Source: Isoetes taiwanensis (taxonomy: Eukaryota > Streptophyta > Lycopodiopsida > Isoetales > Isoetaceae). Taken from it: a DNA stretch of 64,000 bases. Below are positions 46,424-57,196 of the stretch, piece after piece. A model generated the notes under the pieces. That model had not been told where the DNA came from and made no database searches. It worked only from the letters and a program-made list of their open reading frames with translations. A program made the translations under genes and the position numbers. The stretch's first letter is position 1, and every line of letters begins with the position of its first letter. The stretch spans positions 5,623,901 to 5,687,900 of the forward strand of contig JAJEKV010000017.1 in assembly GCA_021234155.1 (NCBI GenBank), given 5' to 3'.

Positions 46424-47231
46424 GACCTAACTGCCTGAGGTCCTTGCCATGGCCAGATAAGGAGATATGATATTAGGCCCTCGCCATGGCAGAATAAGGA
46501 GATATGTTATTATGGAATCAATGTCCTGGAATCTCGGTATATCATCGTGGTTCAAGAAATTCCAAGTCAGTGTTAAAAACAGTCTGTTGAATTCGAAATA
46601 TAAATTTCTAGATGTTGAGCTGTAGGGAAGCAAAAGTTTGGATATCATGCCACACCTGGGTGATGCTTAATATGTAAGTACCCGTCACATCACACAATGA
46701 CTCTTAAAGGTTTTCTTAAGAAGTTGAGATTCTTGCCACATTCACATGGCTAAAGTGATTGTCGATCAGATTAGCAACAGATTGTAAATACTGTATAATA
46801 TCACGGGCTGAGCAAATGTTTGTCCGAAGCAAAATGTCACAGCAATAAGACAGAGATAGTCGTAAAATCTAAGTACTTCACCTACTTCTCACTTGAAGAT
46901 CTTGATCCTCAAAAAAGGTGTTGGACTTGCAGAGGTAAATCTGTGAACTTTAGATTCTGAGGCCTTCATAGAGAATATCATCACAGTTATATTATTATCG
47001 TCTCATTCATATTCAGAAAGCTCCAAATTGGCCACGCCCATTTTTGCTTTCTCACTGGCATCATGTATATGTCAAAGTTTTTTTACTTGACAATCAAGGT
47101 GTAATCTCATGGAGCATAATGATTAGTGCAGGAGAAGCTTTGGTGCACTATAGTGAATTGATTACTTGCACTGCTCTAGGACCACTAAGAGCAAAGACAA
47201 GCTTCATTAATGTTTCTGCAACTTTTAGAAA
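46424..47231. other. Helitron interior right of the Copia
   Basis: A near-repeat (gccatggccagataaggagatatg and gccatggcagaataaggagatatg, about 46447-46507) is visible. An open stretch reads SWNLGISSWFKKFQVSVKNS (about 46520-46600), which I cannot assign. Confidence 0.3.
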
Positions 47232-47612
47232 ACTGTCCAGAAATAGGTGTGTGTGTTCAGAATATGATAAGTTGAATTATACTTGCTGGAATTAAGTGAT
47301 TTTAAGTGCATTGAAAACTAGACTTTGAGGTGATCACTTTTCAACTTTTAATTGCAAAGATTAGAGCTCTGTACAGGGAGAACTTCCCGTCCAAAGTTAA
47401 CCAAATTCCTTCTCATGATAAAACTGTCCAGAAATAGGTGCGTCTGCTCATAATGTGATAAGTTGACTTATACTTACTGGAATTAAGTAATTCCAATTGC
47501 CTTGGAAACTAGACTTTGAGCCAATCATTTTTCGACTTTGAATCCTAAAAATCAGAGCTCTATACACGGAGAACGACCTCGACCAAATTTGACCAAATTC
47601 TTTCCCATGATT
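47232..47612. repeat. Tandem duplication of about 191 bp inside the Helitron
   Basis: Copy 1 begins actgtccagaaataggtg at 47232 and copy 2 begins identically at 47423. The copies have diverged substantially by substitution but stay collinear (gagctctgtacagggagaac against gagctctatacacggagaac), so the duplication is old. Confidence 0.85.
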
Positions 47613-49431
47613 TTGCCATATCAGAGAAACTTTGCAAACCCATGCTAATTTAGCAGACCAAGGCACTGAAGTAGATAAAATGTCTTACTACCATTTAGTC
47701 TCTACAAGCAAGCACCATATCCATTTGATCTTAAGATTGAACAGATTGTGAAAATTTTCATTTTGTGACAATTTCATGCTTGAATTAACATTGGGTAAAC
47801 ATACCATGTTTGATTCTTTGTGCAGGCTATGAGGTAGGTCTGCCCTTCTTATAGATTTGTGCAAGAATTTATATATCTTTCATGCCTTTATTTCCATCTT
47901 TATATTTATTACTCTCTTTCTAATCTATATTATGCATATGCATATCTGTACAGATGCTTTTCAAAAGCTTTCTACTCATTATAGTTGCCCTAAAGAGATG
48001 TGTGCCATTCTGCATGCCAGCATGTAAATGACAAGGTAAACTTTTTTTAATCTTATACATTGTCTGCCTTGAAGCCCAATGCAGTGACCAAGATGAAACT
48101 AATCATATTGTACTATGCAGCATGCATAAAATACTGTTATGAATGTTGTTATATCGTACTTTATTGTTTAAACGTCAAAATCATACTTACTAACTTGAGC
48201 TTTATGGCTTTGTGTGTAATGCAGCTTTGTCTTGGATATTTGCCAAGCATTTATTGAGCCAATACTATGCCTAAATCAATTGAGGAAAGAACTTTCGTGT
48301 GTTGTATGTAAGTAATGTATGTTGAGAAACAATAATGGAGATCATGATGATTTTTAAGCAAATATCTGTTAATTTGTTCAGCCGTATGTTTTGAGCCCTC
48401 CACAAAATGCAGGACACATGTATTGGCACTTTCTAAATACAACGGCTTATGTTATGGCCAGCAGATGCCAATGAGCTTGTCTCTGATTTTTACAGAAAAG
48501 GCTTAAAGCCTATGCTACAGAAATGTCGTTATGGTTATGGTAGATTGCTCAAGCCGTATCAATGTTGAGCTTGAAGCAACTTTGACATGCTTGCCCATAG
48601 TGAAGAAATACCCTATTTCTATTTATATTCTTACGAATCCATAGATAAGAATCCATAAATAAGGTTTGGGAATGAGAATGGAGCAATATTAGTGCGCTTT
48701 GAGAATGAAAAGAGGATATTTTGTTTAACCTTTGGACCATTTAAAATTTTCTTCTTTTGGTGACAAGCTTTAAGGATATGTGGCACGTCAATGAAAAGCA
48801 AAGCATCACATTCCACAAACTTGTAAAATATGTCGGAGTTAATTTTGGGCTGGTGAACGTTAACAGTTAACAGAACAATATGTTTTGTAATGGTCGTGTA
48901 AAAACACAATAACGCTGTGCCAAAAGACTACTCATTCACGTGGAATTCCTTCTAGAAGAAATAAAAAATTGGTGCAATAGAAAAGTACATCGAAAACTTA
49001 AGAACTTAATAAGAAGGGGCCCATTTATCTTATTTTGAACTCCATAAACATTGATATAATCTCCATGGAAGTTTGAGAAACAATGGAAATTCTCAACGTT
49101 GTGACATGGAATTGGAATAATTCCTCAAATACTATATACGCATTTTTCAAGTTGCGAAGTCCCATATGCCATCCACATATTATCTTATTCATCTCCCAAA
49201 AATCATTCTTTGAGCTTCAATATACTACAAATAGATTACATAATGATCATAAGTGAATTATTTATATTCAGTTTCAACTATAAACATTCATGGGATGCAG
49301 GAGACAACTTAACAGGTCAAGGTAATGCATCACTTATATTATATTTTCAAAAGAAGTTGGTATTACCGAGATCTTTGTTGTTGTTATTGTTGTTTATTTA
49401 ATATGAGTTTTGGAATTATGCTCGATGAAAA
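47613..49431. other. Helitron interior, right part
   Basis: No gene recognised. AT-rich with short unrelated frames. Confidence 0.4.
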
Positions 49432-49460
49432 GCCCAGCAACGCTGGGCACTTTTTCTAGT

Positions 49461-51230
49461 CTCATATATCTTGCAATTAGTTCAATATGCCATAGACCCA
49501 AATCTCAAACATCGTCACCTTGCACCAACCCTAAAGCACTGGCATCCCACAACTTACTAGTGAAGCCTGTGTCTACCTTGAGGCGATTGTTGATTCTCAT
49601 CGTTGTGCACCTGTATGAACCCATGTTCCTTCACATTCCATCTAGAGAACCAAGTGGTCCGCTTCTCCTTCCAGTGGCCTTTGGACCCACATCCATTGAG
49701 TAGGCGAGGTTTGGAAGGCGGGTGCCTCCCGTGTTTACCACCTTCTGATAATATGTGACGCTTCAGAGCAGTATGTTAGAGAGCTAAGAACCTTATCTCC
49801 TGTAGAATAACCTGATATAGAACTGTAGACTTGACTCCAAGTGCTCCAATTAAAAAGGTATTCAAGATCAATTCCAAGCCCTTTCAACTGGCAAATGATA
49901 CACTGGCCCCCATATTTCTATCTTGTATAGAGGGACTGGCTCTATCAAAACCCTGAGTGCGATTGATGGGACTAGTTATGATGCTATGCCATCATTGCCA
50001 TGTGGTAATTGTCCCGCATTGTAGAATGCCTTCTAACCTGCCATTACCCGCTTTTTGGATACAAGTATCCTAGTACATGGTAGTAGTAAACTCCACTCCT
50101 AGGTATTTGCATGTTTGTACCATTTCAACATTTTGATCTTGATAAGTGAAACAAGGTTGTCTATGTTGCCTTGAAGATGATATCAGGAGTACCTTGGTCT
50201 TGGCCAAATTGGCATGCATTTCAATGTAGTGTTGTAGAAGGCACTAGTGAGACATTGTTGTATACTTGCCGAAGTGTGTGCTAAGAGATACATTATATGG
50301 TGAGCAAGCAGGGTCTCTCCACCTCCACGCTGAGGGCCAGTCCTCAAGCTAATCAATGTATAGTTCAAACAACGTGCGAGAAAAATGGACGCCCTTGGTA
50401 GACTTTGGCATTACTGCTGGCATTTAGAGCTATGCGTGTTCTATATAGTCTGTATACTACGTTTTGCAATTCCTACGGGACCTCCACTTGCATTAATCTT
50501 TCCCACAACTTCCCTCTAGAACCATGTCAAAAGCCTTCGCGAAATCAACAAAACAACAATATAGGTAAAACCATTTTATTTCTGATGTCTTCTATGGTGG
50601 AGTATTTACTGTCTATACCATGCTTGTGAAGTGCACGTTTCCTATTTCCTTTGTCTATGCTGTTAACCGTTGCTTAAAAGTTATGACCAGCAGTTTTGCC
50701 AACAATGGGGTGACTATGATAGTGCGATAGTTGGTGGGGCTGTGAGGATCGCCTGCCTTATAGATCGGGACCACTCTGCTGACAGTCCATTTCGAGGGGA
50801 AGCCTTCCTAGGGAGGTGTACTAAACGGACTGGCCAAAATGAGGAGGATATGAGGTCCAACCCACTTTCACAATTCAACCTGCATGCCATCCAATTATGT
50901 AGCCTTGCTATTTGCGAGACATTGCATGCCTTTAGCAATATCCGTCCCAGTATAGCTAATGTTGGGCTTGTCTGTGTTGACACATTATTGCGGACCCTCT
51001 TAGGATCATAAAACTGCATCAAGTATCGTATCCATTGTTCTGAAGAGATGTTACCAGTAGGTTGCATTGGTTTCTACAGTACTCTCCTCCAAAATGTTCT
51101 CTAGTAATGGTCGAGGAGGTAGAATATTTTTTGCTAATGCTTTGCAATGTATTGTGCCTTCTAACCTTGAGGAAAGCTTTGTGTTTTTTTATTGCCTGCA
51201 ACTTAAGCGTGGATCAATTACTAGGCTGAG
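49461..51230 (-). mobile_element. Family-2 LINE, copy C (minus strand)
   Basis: Read on the minus strand from about 51200: HKAFLKVRRHNTLQSISKK, then SEQWIRYLMQFYDPKRVRN, then RLVHLPRKASP with a degraded nonsense-rich RT (about 51060-50714), YLLAHTSASIQQCLTSAFYN and CMPIWPRPRYS (about 50290-50183), LIEPVPLYKIEIWGP (about 49960-49900), then a segment matching 29,520-29,650 of copy B (about 49760-49500). It is heavily mutated throughout. Its 3' end is cut at the Helitron terminus, and its 5' side abuts another LINE. Confidence 0.78.
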
Positions 51231-51235
51231 CTGGC

Positions 51236-52560
51236 ATTTATGATATGATATGAATTATCAAGCCAATTAGGCCCTCAGGCCTCTATGGCAAACCATTACA
51301 AAAGTTTGAGTAAAATCTAAGCGCACTAATCCAAGGCGCTATTTATATCAAAGTTAAGCATTAAATTATACAGATCAATTATGTCTGCTCTCTCCTTCCA
51401 AACATCTCGAATGTATGTGCTTAAAATATGTGGTGATACTGCAAAAAGATCTCTTAAAGTGTGTACCTCTATACCATGTTTTTCCCTTATATGTTCATAG
51501 GAGGAACATTCCATAAATGTATGATGTTCTGATTCTGGCACCGGTTCAAAGCATCCAACACAATACCTTTCGTGCAAAGGCGTTCCATACCACCTACCTG
51601 TCTCAATGTGCAAATGGTGAGAAGAAAGCCTCAATTGAGAGATATACATCCGGTTCCTGCGGCTAATATGTGACATCAAATAATTCTGTTCCTTGTAATC
51701 CTGCAGAGAATTAATCTCAGCTAGGTAGAATTGTTTCTTTGTATTACCTGTATCCCCAATCTCCCATAGCTTGCTCAGTGCTCTTTCTGTCACAAAAGCT
51801 CTTATCTCTGGATATTTTCCCGAATCTGGCCAGGTATTCAAGCCAAGCCATTTTTCTGCCCATTTCAAGGCATCGGCATACCAGCCTTTATTTTTAGATT
51901 GCTGCAATGCCATATAGGGGAGCCTATCCTGCTCCATTGCCAAAACTCTGTTTATATAAGTGATCGTTCTAATCAAAGCTTCAACTTCTAGAGGTAATAG
52001 ACCTGTCTCGGCAAGCAGCATGCAATATGGAGTCTGAGGCTTAACTCCAAGTTCAAGAAGCAAAAATCTTTTCTGAACCTGTTCTATTTTATTCCAACCT
52101 CTGAGAGAAAGCCCAGGGCCCCAAATTGGGCAACCATAAAGAACAACAGGCCTTACCTGAATTCCAAAAAGCAATCTCCGGATTTGCCAATGCTCAAAAT
52201 TGTTTGAGTTGCATGTGTGAATCAGACCATAGAGAGCTCTCATCCCTCCAGATGCACGCTTAAGAGCGGCTGTGAGCCATCTGTAATTACTGGTCATGTC
52301 AATTCCTAGATATTTATAAACATGTACCTTTTCAAGCGCCATCCCTCCAACCTCAAAGATTGTATCATCTTTGCAGTGATCATCAATCCACTTGTTTCAT
52401 AAGCTTGATGAACGTAAAAGCCTTTTGCATCTTGCCGCACTCAGAAGGATTATGACCAGCTTCTCAGTATATCGTTCTAGTGTGAGAAGCTGCATAATTT
52501 TCAATTATAGCTCATCTATTAACAGTTGGGCATATCCTCTACCCAATTATGATCTAGGCA
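51236..52560 (-). mobile_element. Third LINE family: C-terminal RT ORF, minus strand, repeat tail
   Basis: A 338-residue open frame (52342-51326) runs from VHVYKYLGIDMTSNYRWLTA through RPVVLYGCPIWGPGLSLRGW, NKIEQVQKRFLLLELGVKPQ and RNRMYISQLRLSSHHLHIET to a zinc-knuckle end with CVGCFEPVPESEHHTFMEC. This is the post-palm RT, thumb and C-terminal knuckle of a non-LTR element, related to but distinct from family 2. Upstream, decayed sequence extends to about 52,560. The 3' end carries tatcatatcat-like units (about 51,240-51,255) instead of poly(A). The intact 338-codon frame implies a younger copy than its neighbours. 5'-truncated. Confidence 0.85.
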
Positions 52561-52985
52561 AAGCTGAGGCATCTAGAGAGTAGCTTACCAGTGGATAGAG
52601 TAGCTTAAGACGTTGCTGATGTGAACCCATCTCTTCATCTCTATTTAAAAAGACCCACATGCATATGCATGACTTGAAGCCAAAATATCTTCTACCATTT
52701 GAAGACATAAACTATAAGTAGCACTCGTGGAGTTGCCTAGAAGCAGAAGAAAAGTTAAGTTGGGTGATATGAAGTTTTACGGCTCAAAATAAGCTTACCC
52801 TTAATGTTATGATAACTTTGTAGTGTGATTCCATCCGACGGAATCAAAGAATCACGCCGTAACTATGCAATCAACTCTATTTTGCCCAAAAGTTTTTTAG
52901 TGTAGGTCTCTCCCGACTCAGCAACGGTCTTCGGCCAAGGTCCCCGCCTCGTCTTGGACACATGCACACATTGCTTGGCCTCGAC
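52561..52985. other. Spacer, nothing recognised
   Basis: A short inverted pair is visible near 52815-52862 (tgtgattccatccgacgg and ccgacggaatcaaagaatcacg). No gene. Confidence 0.35.
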
Positions 52986-53560
52986 TTGGACAAATGCACA
53001 CCCATGCATGCAGACTACCAATTTCAAAGTATAACCCAATAGGAGCTTACTCACACCTATTACCAAATCCAAAGAATCACACATGAGAAGCTGACTCACA
53101 CCTACTGCCAATTCGAAAGCCACCCATGAGGAGCTTACACACACCTACTACCAACAACTACTACCAATTCAAAGTATTACCCATCGAGAGCTTCCTCACA
53201 TCTACTATCAATTCCAAAAGCTCACCCATGAGCAATTGATTTACACCTACTACCAGTTCCAAAGTATCACACATGAGAAGAATGTCACCCATGTGGCTCA
53301 ACATCCATATCAATGTTACTCAACATTCATTTGACAATCTATGACGAGCTTACTGCTACCTACTGCCAATTCTAAAGAATCACCTGCTGAGGACTCATAC
53401 CTGAGGAGTCACACCTACTACCAGTTCCAAAAGATCACCTATGAGGAGCTTAGTCATACCTACTACCAACACCTACTACCAATTCTAGAGTATCACCTAT
53501 GAGGAGCTTACTCACACCTCTACTATCATTTTCAAAGGATTGCCTATTTTGAAAACTATC
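52986..53560. repeat. Degenerate tandem repeat, unit about 45-60 bp
   Basis: Repeats of the kind acctactaccaattc + aaagtatcaccc + atgaggagcttactcac occur about ten times with variable length and substitutions. Spacing is irregular and there are no unique spacers of constant size, so this is an old minisatellite. Confidence 0.85.
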
Positions 53561-54660
53561 TATTCTTGAATTGTTTGCAAAGTTTTAAAACTTTTTATTT
53601 TTAGACTGAGGTGCCTATCCATGAGCATCTAGAACATTTCATACCTGCTACCAACACCTACTACACAATTCTAAAGTATCATCTAAGGAGCTTACTCACA
53701 TCTCTACTACCATTTTGAAAGAATTGCCGATTTTGAAAACTATCTATTCTTAGATTGAGCTTGCAAAGTTTCAAAACTTTCTATTTTTAGACTGAGGTGC
53801 CTATCTGTGAGCATCTAGAACATTTTAGAAACATCCCAAAATATTCTATTTTGGTTGTTTATTAAATTTCAAAAAACTTTCTATTTTTGGACTGTTTGCT
53901 TAGTCCAAAAAAAGGCATTCTACTTTGGCTCTTTACATTTCTTAAAAAAAAAACTTTCTATTTTTAGACTAAGGTGCTCAACACGAGCATCTAGAATATG
54001 CTAGAACTTTCTAAAACTATCTAGAATCTCCTATTTTAGATTTTGCAAAGCTTCAAAAAAACTTTTTATTTTTAGAGGTGCTTACACACAATATCTGGCA
54101 TTCCGAGAACATTCTATTTTGATTGTTGAGAAGTTTCAAGAAACTTTCTATTTTCTTACCTTGAAGACCTGGAACTTTTCTTTTGACTCTTTGCAAAGTT
54201 TCAAAAAAACTTTCTATTTTTAGATTGAGGTGCTTATCCATGAGCAGCTAGATCATTCTAGAAGATTCTAGAGCTATCTAAAATATTCTTGAGTTGATCA
54301 AGTCTCGCCCTTACCTATCTATTTTTAGACTGAGGTGCTCAACCACGAGCATCTAGAATATGCTAGAACTTTCTAAAACTATCTAGAATCTCCTATTTCA
54401 ATTTTTGCAAAGCTTCAAAAAAACCTTTTTATTAGACTGAGCTGCTTACCCACAGTATCTGGAGAGAACATTCTATTTTGATTGTTGAGAAGTTTCAAGA
54501 AACCTTCTATTTTCTTACCTTGAGGACCTGGTACTTTCCTTTTGACTCTTTACAAAGTTTCAAAAAAACTTTCTATTTTTAGATTGAGGTGGTTACCCAT
54601 AAGCAGCTAGATCATTCTAGAAGATTCTAGATCACATCCTAGAACATTCTTGAGTTATCA
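53561..54660. repeat. Degenerate long-unit tandem repeat rich in TTCTAGAA
   Basis: Units of roughly 100-230 bp recur, built from tttcaaaaaactttctattttt, agactgaggtgc, ccatgagcatctagaac and attctagaa. The best pair is about 53945-54240 against about 54310-54600. Many palindromic ttctagaa words occur as part of the unit. No gene is supported. Confidence 0.8.
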
Positions 54661-54693
54661 AGTCTCACCCTTACCTATGTGTGAACTACCTAT

Positions 54694-54925
54694 GTGCTTG
54701 GCCTAGTGGTCGGTATGGGGGGTTTGGGGGGTAGGTACCGAGGTTTGAATCCTCCACACATGATGGAAGTTTTCAAAGCCATCCACTACGTTAGAGGGAG
54801 AACATGGAGGGCCAAGATCATGCCACGTGGAACTCTATTCACCATGTATTGGAGCGTGGAAAACTCACTCTCACATTCAATCGCTCACTTACATACAGAC
54901 ACTATTTTCTTATTATATTAGTCAC
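54694..54925 (+). mobile_element. tRNA-derived SINE-like element
   Basis: Strong Pol III promoter words: box A TGGCCTAGTGG at 54699-54709 and box B GGTTTGAATCC at 54742-54752. The flanks do not fold into an acceptor stem. A tRNA-unrelated body follows. At the end is an imperfect duplication of cttacata..gacactatttt..ttattatattag (about 54889-54921 and 54929-54962). It is a different head from the units at 22 kb and 26 kb. Confidence 0.7.
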
Positions 54926-55290
54926 GTACTTACATACGGATACTATTTTTTTATTATATTAGAAGATAAGATAGGAGGATAAGAAGACAAAAGAAGTTTG
55001 CAATCACTATTTTCTTATCACATTAGATCAGAGATAGGAGGATAAGAAAATAAAGTAAGTGTGCAATCATGACAAATAAAATGTGCAATAGGCCATGTTG
55101 CGCCACCTCGTTGGTGCCCCCATATTGATGGTAGAGATGCGTATTATATATTTTTCCATATGATATATATACACCATAGGTGCATCATAGGGACATCATA
55201 TGATATACACACCATAGGTACACCATATATACGCGATAGGTACACCATACCCTGTAGAATAGCTTTTTATTATAATATACAAGAAATTTA
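54926..55290. repeat. AT-rich short repeats
   Basis: Duplicated taggaggataagaa segments (about 54970-55045) and repeated (a)tacaccatag words (about 55188-55250). No gene. Confidence 0.6.
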
Positions 55291-55316
55291 TCGCGGCGGC
55301 CTTGCGGCCGCCGCGA
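55291..55316. repeat. Perfect GC-rich 11-bp palindrome
   Basis: TCGCGGCGGCC (55291-55301) and GGCCGCCGCGA (55306-55316) pair perfectly around TTGC. It is strikingly GC-rich in AT-rich surroundings and may mark an element junction. Confidence 0.85.
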
Positions 55317-56341
55317 ACATTTCTCTTCTCCAACCCGCTGCAAAAGAAGTTTTGTGCTAAGTCAAATAGATCTCAATTCTGGACATCCTTGAGATGCAAA
55401 AGATACATGCTGGAGCATATCCAGGCCTGTTTGTGTTTATCACTTTAGCACACTTGCTTCTGCATGTTAAACAGTTACAGATTAGAAATGGGAGACAGTT
55501 AAATTGGAGACATAAGGACGACTTTCCATTAGAGCTAATTTCATCTTTGAAGAAGTGTGCTATTGAACTTTTTTGGGTATCATGGAAATAGTTTTTGTAT
55601 GTTGCATTAGTTGCTTACTGATAATCAATAATTCTCAACAGTATTACATAGAAGTTGTTTACCTTGATGGTGGGGATGGCGAAAGGGCTGGTGCTTATGC
55701 TCTTACACTTGCAATTCATTTAGAGATTTACCCAACTGCGATGCTGAGTGTGGTGGCAGATCAAACCACAATCAGAGCCCATACAACATAATCAAACCAA
55801 GGTTCAATGTTCTTATAAGATATCTTCAATTTAGGAGCATCCTTCATCGCATAAACCAATTTATCTCTAGTGGACGTTAAAAATGCTTTTCTTCATGGCA
55901 TCTTGTTTTGAGATGCTAACTGGTCTATATTTGTTAAGTATGACACAATTATGATACGATGTGGAAAGAACAAATTTTTCACGGATGAAAGATGCAATTT
56001 GTTGCACCTACGCTACCAGTGCAAATATGTAAAACCCTGCACAAATGACAAAAGTTCTTAGATCCATTATTATCATTTGCATCTATAATATATGAACTTT
56101 TTTTTTTTTTTATTTAAGTTAAGAGTCCAAAAGGCATTCGTTTTTAAATTCTTGGGAAACTTCCATAATCTTTATAATGATCGGACACTATGAATGGAAA
56201 TACTGTAGTCATATTTGTGATCAGACCAAATGTTGTATCTTTAAACAATGTCATCTTTTTTGGTGACATTTTCTATTATCACTCTCGTATGTTACACAAG
56301 TTGATTGCAGAAGTGTTTTATGACTTAGGCAAGGGAATTCC
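55317..56341. other. Unassigned, with one exon-like stretch
   Basis: After a ctcaacag acceptor-like site near 55640 an open stretch reads YYIEVVYLDGGDGERAGAYA, then LTLAIHLEIYPTAMLSVVAD (to about 55760). It looks coding but I cannot name the family. An upstream frame (55394-55591) has QKIHAGAYPGLFVFITLAHL. The rest is AT-rich with a poly(T) run near 56100. Confidence 0.3.
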
Positions 56342-56616
56342 TCATTGTTGTCCAGTCTTCTTATTTTGTTCATTTTGGGCAAGGTTACGTAACTGTTCAA
56401 ATGTCCGCATGCTTTCTGGATCAAAGCCCCCAGCAAACTGCACATAGACAATAAGCAATAGCAGTTTAGTTAAGCAGTAGTAGAATTGAAAAATTACAGC
56501 AGCAGTAGCTCACCTGATGAACCCTGAAAGCAAATCTCACTCCTTGAAGTAGTAAAAATTCTCTTAAAGGCTCTTTCTCAGGCGCAGATCCAAGAGCATC
56601 TAACTCAGCCATTACC
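56342..56616 (-). CDS. C-terminal two exons of an unrecognised gene
   Basis: Exon A (56616-56514) gives VMAELDALGSAPEKEPLREF, then LLLQGVRFAFRVHQ, ending at a gtgagc donor. Exon B (56437-56342), after tatgtgcag, gives FAGGFDPESMRTFEQLRNLA, then QNEQNKKTGQQ and TGA. The phases agree (0/0), both splice sites are canonical, and the acidic/amphipathic text is convincingly protein-coding with no stop. I do not recognise the family. Upstream exons are not identified; exon A starts in phase 1 after ctaactag. It could be the surviving end of a functional gene or a captured fragment. Confidence 0.6.
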
Positions 56617-57190
56617 CTAGTTAGAACACAATACGTCGTGTTTTGCTTGAAGCTGTAAAAGAAATGTCTCGATTGTGCTTGTCTGCATGAGCACCCTTGT
56701 TAAGACCTAATATTAAAATGAAACATGGGAAAGTCTAAAACAGCTATAGCACAAGTTAGCAGTGTCTTAGTGGAACTTGTATGTGCAGCAAACATTTCTG
56801 CTATGACATTGGGCAATAAATAATTGAAACTTGAGCAATGCTCTAGATGTAGTTGTTTTTGTCTAATAAAAATTTGGCTGGCTTATTTTTTTAACAGAGT
56901 TGCTAGTTCAAGCTCCTATTCTTCACAAAGAAAAAGCATTACTTTCTGTCGTCCAAAAAAAGCCCCATACAGCCTCTGCTTCAGAAAGTAAAAGATGGGA
57001 AATCGTTCTCCTTAAATCTGCCAAGAATGAAATGGCTATAAGGGAGCTTTAAATGCATAGGAAACGCTCCATTTTCATCATCACAACGACATTAAAAAGG
57101 GATTGTTACCAGAAATTCACAACCCTGGTTTGATTTATGCGGATATAAATGCTTACGTTCTTGAGCTCAGCTTTGCGGTCTTGATCTTTA
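56617..57190. other. Region between the unknown exons and the PPR gene
   Basis: A Ser-rich plus-strand stretch after ttttttaacag (VASSSSYSSQRKSITFCRP, about 56900-56955) may be an exon or leader. Otherwise nothing is identified. Confidence 0.3.
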
Positions 57191-57196
57191 ACCAAC

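Larger units (their letters stand above)
39707..49459 (+). mobile_element. Helitron carrying a cyclophilin exon and a nested Copia
   Basis: The 5' end is A|TCTTCTATCTATCTATAGT at 39707, with the pyrimidine/AT-rich start and TC typical of plant Helitrons. The 3' end has the hairpin GCCCAGC-aac-GCTGGGC (49432-49448), 7 nt, then CTAG at 49456-49459, followed by host T. There are no terminal inverted repeats and no target duplication, as expected. The same 19-nt hairpin block and 7-nt spacing recur at 63399-63426. Inside are a cyclophilin first exon, a Copia element of about 5.47 kb (without which the Helitron is about 4.3 kb), and unidentified DNA. No Rep/helicase is seen, so it is non-autonomous. 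Pairing these two ends is inference from shared family features. Confidence 0.7.

Noticed and set aside
52986-53560. Possible CRISPR-like array
   Set aside because: Repeat and spacer lengths vary, the intervening sequence is itself repeated, and this is a plant nuclear context. It is a degenerate minisatellite.
54694-54760. tRNA gene
   Set aside because: Good A and B boxes but no acceptor-stem pairing and no clear anticodon stem; better read as a SINE.
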